64,000 bases of DNA from UKL13-2 sp038206765. Lineage in GTDB: Bacteria; Pseudomonadota; Gammaproteobacteria; Burkholderiales; Usitatibacteraceae. The position numbers and the translations under genes are program-made. Where the stretch lies: the NCBI GenBank assembly GCA_038206765.1, contig JBBRAM010000018.1, positions 1-64,000 on the forward strand, given 5' to 3'. Shown here one piece after another: positions 8,214-16,241 of the stretch (its first letter is position 1; each line of letters starts with the position of its first letter). The notes beneath the pieces were generated by a model. It was not told the origin of the DNA. It did no database searches and worked only from the letters and a program-made list of their open reading frames with translations.

Positions 8214-9194
8214 ATGGATCACAAAAATATAGCCCAAAACGGTCAAATGAGTAGCCACAAAATCAGCGTTGCGCCGATGATGGATTGGACCGATCGGCAT
8301 TGCCGCTATTTCCATCGGCTGCTCACCAGACACACTCGGCTTTATACCGAAATGGTGACGACCGGTGCGCTGATTCACGGCAACCAGCCACGGCATCTGG
8401 ATTTCAATGATCAGGAGCATCCCGTTGCACTTCAGCTTGGCGGGAGTGAACCAACTGATTTGGCAACTTGCGCCAAGCTGGGCGAGCGATGGGGCTACGA
8501 CGAAATCAACCTTAACTGCGGCTGCCCGTCCGAACGCGTGCAGCGCGGCAGCTTCGGCGCATGTCTGATGGCCGAGCCACGGTTAGTGGCCGATTGTGTA
8601 AAGGCGATGGTCGATGTCGTGAGTGTCCCCGTCACGGTCAAACACCGCATCGGCATCAACGACAACGAAAGCTACGCCTTCGTGCGCGATTTTGTTGGCA
8701 CGGTTGCCGATGCCGGCTGTAATGTCTTCATCGCCCACGCGCGGAACGCGATTTTAAAAGGCCTCAGCCCCAAAGAGAACCGTGAAATCCCGAAGCTGAA
8801 ATACGACTACGCCTATCAGCTCAAAAAGGATTTTCCAAACCTCACCATCGTCTTGAATGGCGGCGTGAATACCGCAGACGATATTCGCATTCATCTCGCG
8901 CATGTGGACGGTGTGATGATCGGCCGCGAGGCGTACCAGAACCCCTACTGGTTGGCCGCGTGGGATCGCGAATTTTTCGGCGATGAAAGCGATCCGCTGA
9001 GCCGCGATGAAATTGAAGCGCGGATGAATGTGTATGCTGATGAGCAAGTGGCCAAAGGCGCAACAAAACATTCCGTGATGCGGCATATTGTCGGGCTGTG
9101 CAAAGGGCTGTCCGGGGCACGCGCGTGGCGCCGTAAGATGACGGGAAATGATATCGAACGGGTGGCGCAGGTGTTGGCGGCGGTTGAGGGGTAG
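8214..9194 (+). CDS. dusA: tRNA-dihydrouridine(20/20a) synthase DusA
   Basis: FMN-dependent reductase of U20 and U20a in the tRNA D-loop. Diagnostic features are SVAPMMDWTDRHCRYF near the start, the LNCGCPSERV motif with the catalytic Cys, the KHRIGIND loop, GGVNTADD and the FMN-binding DGVMIGREAYQNPY. The total of 326 residues is normal. The family usually starts near SVAPMMDW, so the Met at 8247 (MSSHKISVAP) is an alternative. A decayed homologue of its last third lies about 1.3 kb downstream at 10452-10755, beyond vapBC. Confidence 0.97.
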   Translation: MDHKNIAQNGQMSSHKISVAPMMDWTDRHCRYFHRLLTRHTRLYTEMVTTGALIHGNQPRHLDFNDQEHPVALQLGGSEPTDLATCAKLGERWGYDEINLNCGCPSERVQRGSFGACLMAEPRLVADCVKAMVDVVSVPVTVKHRIGINDNESYAFVRDFVGTVADAGCNVFIAHARNAILKGLSPKENREIPKLKYDYAYQLKKDFPNLTIVLNGGVNTADDIRIHLAHVDGVMIGREAYQNPYWLAAWDREFFGDESDPLSRDEIEARMNVYADEQVAKGATKHSVMRHIVGLCKGLSGARAWRRKMTGNDIERVAQVLAAVEG

Positions 9195-9208
9195 TAGGGC
9201 TTAGCGGA

Positions 9209-9646
9209 TTACGGCTGGCCTAAGGTTTCGTCGTCTGGCTCGTCGGGAGCATATATATCGAGCTCAATTTCAATTTCTCCTGCGCCTGCTAAAACGAGAA
9301 CTTTAGGCGATATCGATATGCCTTCATTTGAATCCGCCATAAACAGTCCACAGAAAAAATCCAACCGAAATTGACGCGCAAGCTCTTCTCAGACGCACAA
9401 GTCTGGGGTGAGACGAGAGAAAATTTCTGTAATTTGGTCGTTCAAGCCTTCTGGCGAGTGATCCTCAGCATCGATAGACCACAACCCGGAGCGCTGCACT
9501 ACCTCTCGTCCGCGAAGGGTCAACCGAGTATCACCTTTACGATAACTAAGAGTTGGTTTGGCTCCGAGAAGCGATGTAACGTGGGCAGGCAGAAGTGAGT
9601 CTCCCATTATTCGCAACGAGACGACCGATTTGCTTATTGCGGGCAT
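9209..9646 (-). pseudogene. DUF4279 family gene with one in-frame TGA
   Basis: The reading frame from ATG 9646 to TAA 9209 would give a protein of about 145 residues. Its N-terminal part is typical DUF4279 (SLRIMGDSLLPAHVTSLLG, then RKGDTR). The C-terminal part is equally typical (EELARQF, FFCGLF, SNEGISISP, IELDIY). The two are in one frame, split only by TGA at 9389-9391 (codon 86), at the spot where relatives often carry Trp before the E-L motif. So this is a single nonsense change, with no frameshift. The family has no firm function. Either the gene is freshly inactivated, a truncated 85-residue product is made, or the base is a sequence error. It sits 6 bases downstream of vapC. Confidence 0.85.
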
Positions 9647-9652
9647 AAAATA

Positions 9653-10090
9653 TCAGCGTGGGCTCAAGACAGTTAGCTGTGATCGTCGCATCAGCTTCTT
9701 AAAGTCTGAGTCAAACGTGACCAAATGCTCTCCAAATTGAATCACCGCCGCAGCTAACCACGCATCTGGAATATCGTTTGCGCCTAACTGCTTTTCAATA
9801 CAAATTTCACGGAATAGTGGCCATTCGGGACCCAGCGCCACGATTTCGACGCCGGGAATACTAAGGAGCGCGTCCACGTAATCCACCGCATTCCCGATGG
9901 GTGTCGGATGGACAAATATTTTTGGATTTGTCACTAGCCGTAAGAAACTCGCAACAACCATTGGCATCAATTTTATCGTTGCCCCATCTGCACAGGCGGC
10001 GATGGCGGTTTCGAACTGTGTATTCGCTATTTTGTGGTGGGGATGATCGCTGCGGGATGCCGCAACCAGCACATTGACATCGGGCGTCAT
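9653..10090 (-). CDS. vapC: VapC-type PIN-domain toxin
   Basis: A 145-residue PIN-domain ribonuclease, the toxin of a type II toxin-antitoxin pair; such toxins cleave tRNA or rRNA. The N-terminal TPDVNVLVAA supplies the first metal-binding Asp (D4). Later acidic residues are in ANDIPDAWLAA and TFDSDFKKL. The middle stretch SFLRLVTNPKIF is typical of a VapC subgroup; the acidic residue that many PIN proteins have near there is not obvious. Its ATG overlaps the vapB stop by one base (TAATG), so translation is coupled to the antitoxin. Activity is inferred. Confidence 0.92.
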   Translation of the reverse strand: MTPDVNVLVAASRSDHPHHKIANTQFETAIAACADGATIKLMPMVVASFLRLVTNPKIFVHPTPIGNAVDYVDALLSIPGVEIVALGPEWPLFREICIEKQLGANDIPDAWLAAAVIQFGEHLVTFDSDFKKLMRRSQLTVLSPR

Positions 10091-10341
10091 TATTTGGAAT
10101 CGTCTTTGTCGGCAGCATCCAGCATGGATTTATTACTGGTTGCATCAATCCCCGCAACCAAGCCGTCCTTACCTTTATAGATGGGGAGTTTAGTTTTCTG
10201 CTTAGTTGCCAACGCGTGCGTTGAACGCAAACGTAATTGCAGACCTTCCTCAATCAGTCGAGTTAGGCTAGTTTGCTGTTTTGCGGCTAACGCTTTCGCA
10301 TCGGCGAGCAACGAATTATTAATATCAAGAGTTGTCTTCAT
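10090..10341 (-). CDS. vapB: VapB-type antitoxin (ribbon-helix-helix)
   Basis: An 83-residue antitoxin. The first 45 residues (MKTTLDINNSLLADAKALAA onward) look like the ribbon-helix-helix DNA-binding domain seen in DUF2191/VapB antitoxins. The tail, rich in Lys and Asp, would wrap and block VapC. It precedes and overlaps vapC. No Shine-Dalgarno sequence precedes the ATG, and a promoter-like pair of hexamers ends only six bases upstream, suggesting a leaderless mRNA. The palindrome inside that promoter is a natural site for VapB or VapBC to repress its own operon. Confidence 0.9.
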   Translation of the reverse strand: MKTTLDINNSLLADAKALAAKQQTSLTRLIEEGLQLRLRSTHALATKQKTKLPIYKGKDGLVAGIDATSNKSMLDAADKDDSK

Positions 10342-10347
10342 AGCGCG

Positions 10348-10376
10348 ATAATACAGATTTCTGTATTATTCTTCAA
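10348..10376 (-). promoter_or_regulatory. vapBC promoter with overlapping operator palindrome
   Basis: On the minus strand TTGAAG (10371-10376) lies 17 bases from TATTAT (10348-10353), and the vapB ATG follows after six bases. A perfect 9-bp inverted repeat, ATAATACAG at 10348-10356 and CTGTATTAT at 10361-10369 with a 4-base centre, covers the -10 element and spacer. The arrangement fits sigma-70 transcription starting at or next to the start codon, repressed by the antitoxin complex. This is inferred from sequence. Confidence 0.72.
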
Positions 10377-10451
10377 CGCCCACAATTGTCTATCTAAAAA
10401 TCAACAACCCGGCCTGCAAACGCAAACAATTGGTCGGCCGGATGCGTTGCC

Positions 10452-10755
10452 GCATTGGCGGGCGAATTTTCGAGACGGTATTCGCACCGATTTCGTGCAT
10501 GTGGATGGCGTGATGATCGGTCGAAAGGCGTAACGCTATCCGTATTGGCTGGCCACATAGGGTAGAGAGTTGTTTGATGATACAAGCAGGCCACTAACGC
10601 ATGATGAGATTAAGACGCTCGTGAATATCTATGCTGGCGAGCTAGTAGCAAAACGCTCTACACAGCCGTCGTTGACACGTAATATTATTGGTCTCTGCAA
10701 TGGTTTCTCTGGCGCACGCCCGTGACATCGCAAGATGACGGGAAATGACATCGGA
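10452..10755 (+). pseudogene. Decayed second copy of the dusA 3' end
   Basis: Translated in the frame from 10474, this stretch matches the last third of the DusA encoded at 8214-9194: FVHVDGVMIGRKA, PYWLA, LTHDEIKTLVNIYA, IIGLCNGFSGARP and RKMTGNDI. The frame is kept for about 90 codons but broken by TAA at 10531, TAG at 10558 and TGA at 10723, at positions that are Tyr, Trp and Trp in the intact protein. A one-base shift seems needed only at the far left edge. Identity by eye is near half of residues, so it is an old duplicate or the tail of a diverged paralogue. No 5' part is visible. Confidence 0.85.
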
Positions 10756-11100
10756 CCTGTGCTTGTCAAGCGTGGTTCGTTAAGGGCTTTGTGGCCGCAA
10801 AGAGCTATTTTTATACCGAGACACCTGTAAAAGTTCGGATTCGAACGGAGGTGTGGACAGGCCTTGCCATCGGCGAATTTTAGAGGGATTACTCCAAAAC
10901 TATCGCGTAAAACAATAACTAGTGCATTGTCCCTCTCAGCCAAGACAGTTGTTGATCGGTCAACGCGCTGCGCAAGGCAAAGCATATTGCCGCTGTCATC
11001 ACACAGTCATCCGCTTTCGAGAGAGTTACTAGCCGTGGCGAACCAATCGCAGCTGCATTTTGCGACAACGCCTGTTGTTCTCAACTCTGAAGGAAATCGT

Positions 11101-11373
11101 ATGCACATCCATATTTATTTCAAAATGCCTACCGTTGAAATTAGCAAGGCAATCCTAGCAACTGCGTTTTTTGCGATCGCGCTCAGTGCTTGCGGGAAAA
11201 CCGAAACACGAGTCTTTACCGCGGACCGTCTCAAAATGGTTGAAGAGAAGCAAAAGGCTGATGCTGAACTTCAGTTGCAGAAAAAATCTGGCGCGACGGC
11301 GAGCAACGAGCCAGCCGCCACGTTTCCCGAGACCCTTCAAGCGGCGCCGCCAAAGGCCTTAGCCAAGATGTAA
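11101..11373 (+). CDS. Small putative lipoprotein
   Basis: A 90-residue protein I do not recognise. The N-terminus has a hydrophobic signal stretch (ILATAFFAIALSAC) ending in a lipobox, Leu-Ser-Ala-Cys, so it is probably a lipoprotein anchored in the envelope. The mature part is a short Lys/Glu/Gln-rich helix followed by an Ala/Pro-rich tail. ATG 11101 is preceded by AAGGAAAT at a good distance, which decides it over an upstream extension. The 345 bases between the dusA remnant and this gene (10756-11100) hold no gene I can support. Confidence 0.7.
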   Translation: MHIHIYFKMPTVEISKAILATAFFAIALSACGKTETRVFTADRLKMVEEKQKADAELQLQKKSGATASNEPAATFPETLQAAPPKALAKM

Positions 11374-11487
11374 GCAGAGCGTGGGGTAGGGGCCGCGCCG
11401 ACCTAGTGCATCCTCCCCGCGTATTAGCAGTAAACCCAGGCAAGCGAACCTAAAATCGACCATGGCAGGATGGCAATGCTCGACGCC

Positions 11488-12555
11488 TCAGAGGGCGATA
11501 ACTTGCCCTTCAAACGCGAACGACCATTCGGCGGGGTGCACGGTGCTGCCGGGCGGCGGGCTATCGAGGCGATGCTCATAGTAATGGCGCGCCTGCGTTT
11601 CGGCAGCAGCGATTTTGCCCATAGATGCACCGGGATCGTGGTGCATGAACAGCACGCGTTTAATGTTTTCGCGCATCGCGATATCGAGCCCGCGCCGTGC
11701 GGAGGCATGTCCCCAGTTGATGCGCTCGAAGGATTCCATGACCGTATATTGCGCGTCAATAATCATCAAGTCTAAGTTTTGATAGAGCGGCAAATCCGCG
11801 CCCAATTCTTCGCGTGAGATGCGGGTGCATTCGGTATCCACACAATGTGCGAATGCGATATTGCCGGCCTCGACTCTGAAGCCCCAGCAGGGGTCGGGAT
11901 GATCGAGTTCATATGGTGTGACCGTAATATCGTTAAATATTTTCGGTTGGCGCGGTTCCAAGCGATGATATTCAATCGTGGCACCAAGCTGTTCTAGTTC
12001 AACCGGAAAATAGGGTTTTTTAAACAGCGTCTTGAATACGTCGGGCAAATCAGGCTGTACCGCATAGACATGAATTTTATTGCCGGGAATAAAAACCGGC
12101 GTGAAAAATAACAGCCCGATTAAATGATCCCAATGAAAATGCGTGAACAAAATATGAACCTCGCCCTCGCCGCGCCCGCACGGCCCGGCCATCAGGTCAT
12201 AGCCCAATTGGCGAATTCCGCTACCGCCATCGATGATGAGTTGCTGTTGATTTGTGGTGACTTCAATGCATGGTGTATTGCCACCGAAGCCGCCGAAGCG
12301 CTGACGCGGCAGTCCAGCCAAAAATTTATCAACATCGTTGGGGGACGTTAACCCGCGTTCTGTGAATTCGATCAGCATATTGCGCATATGCAATTGCAGC
12401 TCTTCTGGGGTGAGCGGCGATGGCAATGAACCCCGTGCGCCCCATACTTTGACACGCATTGTCGGGGACGCGACCGGCGATGCATCCACCGTTGCGGCTT
12501 GAGGCGCTGCGATGGAAGATGGATTAGGTGCAGAGGGATCGTTCATTGCGTTCAT
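11488..12555 (-). CDS. MBL-fold metallo-hydrolase
   Basis: A 355-residue metallo-beta-lactamase-fold hydrolase. The metal-binding signature THFHWDH is at 138-144, with downstream ligands plausibly in ELDHPD, HCVDTEC, WGHAS and MHHDP. The opening VWGARGSLPSP and FGGNTPCIEV are shared with RNase Z-like and cyclic-phosphodiesterase-like MBL proteins that appear in stress and signalling contexts. The first 30 residues are a low-complexity Ala/Pro/Ser extension. The substrate is unknown, and neighbours give no pathway clue. A two-metal phosphodiesterase is the best guess. Confidence 0.88.
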   Translation of the reverse strand: MNAMNDPSAPNPSSIAAPQAATVDASPVASPTMRVKVWGARGSLPSPLTPEELQLHMRNMLIEFTERGLTSPNDVDKFLAGLPRQRFGGFGGNTPCIEVTTNQQQLIIDGGSGIRQLGYDLMAGPCGRGEGEVHILFTHFHWDHLIGLLFFTPVFIPGNKIHVYAVQPDLPDVFKTLFKKPYFPVELEQLGATIEYHRLEPRQPKIFNDITVTPYELDHPDPCWGFRVEAGNIAFAHCVDTECTRISREELGADLPLYQNLDLMIIDAQYTVMESFERINWGHASARRGLDIAMRENIKRVLFMHHDPGASMGKIAAAETQARHYYEHRLDSPPPGSTVHPAEWSFAFEGQVIAL

Positions 12556-12769
12556 CGCGATCTGTTATTGCTCCGTGAACGGCTGGCCGTAGTGGATTAT
12601 GCTCAGCTACACCTATTTGTCTGCCCCCGTTGGGCAACTAAGGCGACCGCCGCAACCGCCATCGAACCTGCCTTATTTTTACAAATGATAGCAGGCCGTC
12701 GCAATCGGTGCTCAAATCAGTCGTTCTGGTGAACCGTTAAGTTCAATCGATCTGGTTCGATCGATGGCA

Positions 12770-13255
12770 CTAATCGCGAAAATTATTAAACTGCAGGGGC
12801 ACATCATCGATTTGTTTTTTGCAAAGCGCGATCGCCTCCTGCAAGTCATCTCGCTTGGTGCCGGTGACACGCACTGTTTCACCCTGTATCGACGCTTGCA
12901 CTTTCAGCTTCGCCTCTTTGATGGCCTTGACGATGCGTTTGGCGAGTTCTGTTTCGATACCGTTTTTAACCGTAATGATTTGCTTTACTTTATCGCCACC
13001 AATTTTTTCGCGGGTTTTTTCGTCCAGTAAACGTACATCCACGCCGCGTTTGGCCATTTTATTGAGCAACACATCTTTCACTTGGCTCAATTTAAAATCA
13101 TCGTCTGCATAGACGGTCAGCTCAAATTCTTTTTGCTCGATGCGGGCATCGGAGCCTTTGAAGTCGAATCGGTTCGTAATCTCTTTATTCGCCTGTTCAA
13201 GCGCGTTTTTAAGTTCTACTTTGTCTACTTCAGAGGCGATATCAAACGATGGCAT
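12770..13255 (-). CDS. yajQ: YajQ family nucleotide-binding protein
   Basis: A 161-residue cytoplasmic protein of the YajQ family. Some members bind cyclic di-GMP and act with transcription regulators. The N-terminus MPSFDIASEVDKVELKNA, the ITNRFDFKG block and RVTGTKRDDLQE are characteristic, and the length is exactly typical. ATG 13255 is chosen over a longer frame because AAGGAA lies nine bases before it and the family starts MPSFD. It follows argG in the same direction with a 150-base gap, so it may be a separate unit. Confidence 0.96.
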   Translation of the reverse strand: MPSFDIASEVDKVELKNALEQANKEITNRFDFKGSDARIEQKEFELTVYADDDFKLSQVKDVLLNKMAKRGVDVRLLDEKTREKIGGDKVKQIITVKNGIETELAKRIVKAIKEAKLKVQASIQGETVRVTGTKRDDLQEAIALCKKQIDDVPLQFNNFRD

Positions 13256-13405
13256 GTTGGTTCCTTTTTTATGTATTGCAAGCCGCCCTATTAACCACAC
13301 TGCGGTTCCCCTCACCCCACCGTTTTATGTGAGAGTAGGGTCTTGAAAGTCATCCTCTTCATTTTGTTACGAGTAGAAGGGCGGGTGTGGGGCATTGCTG
13401 GTGAA

Positions 13406-14734
13406 TTATTTTTTGGCTTTTGATCTTACGACCTTTGTTGCGCTCGTCACTTTCGCTGCCTTCGCCGCCGCTTTATTTGCTGCAATCCGCATCCGCAAGG
13501 CGTTCAGCTTAATGAAACCGGCCGCATCAGCCTGATTGTACGCGCCACCGTCATCGTCGAAAGTGGAAATAGCCTGATCGAACAGCGAATCGGTTTTCGA
13601 TTCGCGCCCCACCACCAACACGGTGCCTTTGTATAGTTTCAACTTCACCGTGCCGTTCACCACCAACTGCGACTGATCGATCAACGATTGCAGCAGCACG
13701 CGCTCCGGCGCGAACCAGTAGCCGTTATAGACCATGCGTGCATAGCGCGGCATTAAATCGTCTTTCAGCGCGAGCACTTCACGGTCCATGGTAATCGATT
13801 CCATCGCCCGATGTGCCCGCAGCATGATCGTGCCGCCGGGTGTTTCGTAGCAGCCTCGTGACTTCATGCCGATATAGCGGTTTTCCACCATATCGAGACG
13901 GCCAATCGCATGTTTGCCACCAAGCCGATTCAACTCAGTCAGTACTTTTGCAGGCGACAATTTTTTGCCATTGATGGAAACAATATCGCCGCGCTGGTAG
14001 CCTAGTTCTACATATTCGGGCTTGCCCGGTGCTTTTTCGGGCGAATTGGTAATGCGCCACATCGAATCTTCCGGCTCAAAATTGGGGTCCTCTAAAATGC
14101 CGCCTTCATAGCTGATATGCAGTAAATTTGCATCCATGGAATAAGGCGCGCCACCACCTTTACGTTTCTTAAAGTCAACTGGAATATGGTGTTTGTCCGC
14201 GTAGGCCAATAATTTTTCACGCGAGAGTAAATCCCACTCGCGCCACGGGGCGATGATCTTGACGTTCGGCATCAACGCATAAGCGCCCAACTCAAAACGG
14301 ACCTGATCGTTGCCCTTGCCGGTCGCGCCATGCGAAATCGCATCAGCGCCGACTTGGCGGGCAATCTCGATCATTTGTTTGGCAATTAGCGGACGCGCAA
14401 TCGAGGTGCCGAGTAAATATTCGCCCTCATAAACCGCGTTGGCGCGGAACATCGGGAATACGTAATCGCGGACAAACTCTTCGCGCAAATCTTGAATAAA
14501 AATATTTTGCTTTTTAATGCCCAGTTGCAACGCTTTTTTGCGAGCAGGCTCAAGTTCTTCGCCTTGGCCGATATCAGCGGTGAAGGTCACGACCTCGCAT
14601 TGATAGACATCCTGCAGCCATTTGAGAATGACGGAGGTATCCAACCCGCCGGAATACGCCAATACCACTTTGTTGACTTTATGGTCTGCTTTAGCCGGTT
14701 TTGCGCCTGCCTTCAGACCGATTGCTTCGCTCAT
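13406..14734 (-). CDS. argG: Argininosuccinate synthase
   Basis: Joins citrulline and aspartate using ATP, the penultimate step of arginine synthesis. The PP-loop YSGGLDTSVILKWL appears at about residue 28. TADIGQGEELEPARKKA, GATGKGNDQVRFE and the citrulline-binding region follow. At 442 residues it carries an N-terminal extension of about 20 residues and a Lys/Ala-rich basic tail of about 25, beyond the common 400-residue form. It is the third arginine gene of a same-strand group (argD, argF, argG), with an unrecognised exported protein gene placed before it. Confidence 0.97.
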   Translation of the reverse strand: MSEAIGLKAGAKPAKADHKVNKVVLAYSGGLDTSVILKWLQDVYQCEVVTFTADIGQGEELEPARKKALQLGIKKQNIFIQDLREEFVRDYVFPMFRANAVYEGEYLLGTSIARPLIAKQMIEIARQVGADAISHGATGKGNDQVRFELGAYALMPNVKIIAPWREWDLLSREKLLAYADKHHIPVDFKKRKGGGAPYSMDANLLHISYEGGILEDPNFEPEDSMWRITNSPEKAPGKPEYVELGYQRGDIVSINGKKLSPAKVLTELNRLGGKHAIGRLDMVENRYIGMKSRGCYETPGGTIMLRAHRAMESITMDREVLALKDDLMPRYARMVYNGYWFAPERVLLQSLIDQSQLVVNGTVKLKLYKGTVLVVGRESKTDSLFDQAISTFDDDGGAYNQADAAGFIKLNALRMRIAANKAAAKAAKVTSATKVVRSKAKK

Positions 14735-14968
14735 GATGAAAATATCCCAAGATGCGCACGCTTGCTCCGCCGAGTCTCGAAGCGCGCAATTCTGCCGGAA
14801 AGGTCACCGCTCGCGGGGGGTAGTTTGAATGCAGAACGCAAACTGCGGAAGTGGCGAGACGGGATCTTACTCGCGCTGACCGGCTTTCAACGCCAGATGA
14901 TTATACGTGTGCAGAGTGGCGTTGAAAACCGATAGGCTACTTTATTTGAACCTTGCAAAAGGCCGATG

Positions 14969-15940
14969 TTACTTGGGTCCAGGGGTTGTCGCGGGCGCAG
15001 GCACGGAAGCATTTGGGGCACGTTTGATGTCGCCAATGACCACTGAACCACCGGAATCAGTCACCCCCAATGCCGCGGCGGCGGAGCGCTCGATGAGCCG
15101 CGTCATGCGCGAACTGATGAATTCGGTTGTCATCGCTTTTTCGATATTGAGAGCGGTTGATTCAGGATCGGATAGTTTGCTGTAATCGTAGCGTGCGTTT
15201 TTTTCCAGCACCTTAAGCGTTTTAGCATCCAATATATAAACCTCCATATAGGCAAATGGAGCTACATACTGTTTGGACCGTGAGCGCTTGCCGTTGGGCG
15301 TGCCGGTATCCGAATCGGTGCCGCGATCAATATCATTGCCTAAAATTTCCGTATTATTGTCACCGCTAATTCCGCTTAAGCCTCCGCTAACCAAGGGTTG
15401 AACATAGATACCAAAACCCTGCAATTTCGGGCCCATGCCGTCGCGCTCTGACATTAAAAATTTTGGCGTGGCGACGACAATTTTGTCCCAGTTTTGGCGC
15501 TCCGGCATTTTTTCAATCACGGCGATTAATTTGCCAATCGCCACCGCTTCACGGTTTTGCGGCAACACCCCTTCAAGCTCAACGGGGTTTAGAGACAAAA
15601 ACACGCGCTCGCTATCCGGATTGGCGGCGGCAACTGCGGTATCAAGCCCCTTGAGCACGGCCAAATTGAGGCCGTTATCAGGCGCTTTCATGACCTTGCG
15701 ATAATTGTTGTCGATGATATTGCTGCCGACTTGCTGGCGTAGTTTTACGTAGGTGAATTGATCGCCGACGGCCGAGATGAGTGCGAACACCTGTTTCCTG
15801 GCGGGGACCGAGGCGGTTGATTTTGGCGCGGCAAGAGTCGCACCGGCGTTAGGCTCGGCAATGGGTTGCGCAAATCCAGATGTCGCAACAAACAACATCG
15901 ATAAGGCGAGAGGCAAAATAGCTTTGTGAGAGAACTTCAT
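14969..15940 (-). CDS. Exported protein of unknown function
   Basis: A 323-residue protein I do not recognise. Residues 1-24 form a good signal peptide ending GFAQ, so it should be periplasmic or outer-membrane associated. The body has no Cys cluster, no catalytic motif I can name and no membrane segment. A central Gly/Asp/Asn-rich loop (about 185-215) precedes a stretch reading YMEVYILDAKTLKVLEK, and the C-terminus is an Ala/Pro/Thr tail. It lies between argF and argG in the same direction but 300 bases from argF, with a dispersed hairpin repeat between them, so it may be its own unit. Confidence 0.8.
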   Translation of the reverse strand: MKFSHKAILPLALSMLFVATSGFAQPIAEPNAGATLAAPKSTASVPARKQVFALISAVGDQFTYVKLRQQVGSNIIDNNYRKVMKAPDNGLNLAVLKGLDTAVAAANPDSERVFLSLNPVELEGVLPQNREAVAIGKLIAVIEKMPERQNWDKIVVATPKFLMSERDGMGPKLQGFGIYVQPLVSGGLSGISGDNNTEILGNDIDRGTDSDTGTPNGKRSRSKQYVAPFAYMEVYILDAKTLKVLEKNARYDYSKLSDPESTALNIEKAMTTEFISSRMTRLIERSAAAALGVTDSGGSVVIGDIKRAPNASVPAPATTPGPK

Positions 15941-15975
15941 TTTTGTACTTTCATATTAAGATCATTTATTCATGC

Positions 15976-16028
15976 GGCTTTCAAGGCGTTTTTGCCTTGA
16001 AAGCCCCGCCCATACTGGTGTTTTCTTT
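15976..16028. repeat. Dispersed hairpin-plus-tail repeat, copy B
   Basis: A perfect 12-bp hairpin, GGCTTTCAAGGC at 15976-15987 and GCCTTGAAAGCC at 15994-16005 with loop GTTTTT, is followed by CCGCCCATACTGGTGTTTTCTTT. The layout matches copy A at 4935 and copy C at 33744. It lies in the 301-base gap (15941-16241) between argF and the exported-protein gene. The rest of that gap shows no supported gene. Confidence 0.6.
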
Positions 16029-16241
16029 ACAGATTTCTTCATGCCTAAGCTTACAGGCTCTACTTTACATAACGATTACCGAGGCCGCGATGGGTGTGCG
16101 ACGAGACGCGTAAAATGTCCGACGAAACTCGTCTTTGTGGCAAAACCAGCGGAAATGATGCGCGAACAGTGTCTTCAAGCTTGCATCTACAACGACGTCC
16201 TCGCACCAAGCACCATAATTCCCGATGCACGCGATGAGCAC

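Noticed and set aside
9371..9598. A 75-codon open frame on the plus strand
   Set aside because: It is antisense to the well-supported DUF4279 reading frame.
9653..10090. VapC considered inactive because one expected PIN acidic residue is not obvious
   Set aside because: The FLRLVTNP-type subgroup commonly looks like this, so absence by eye is not evidence of inactivity.
10629..10985. A 118-codon open frame opposite the dusA remnant
   Set aside because: It is antisense to recognisable DusA homology and has no features of its own.
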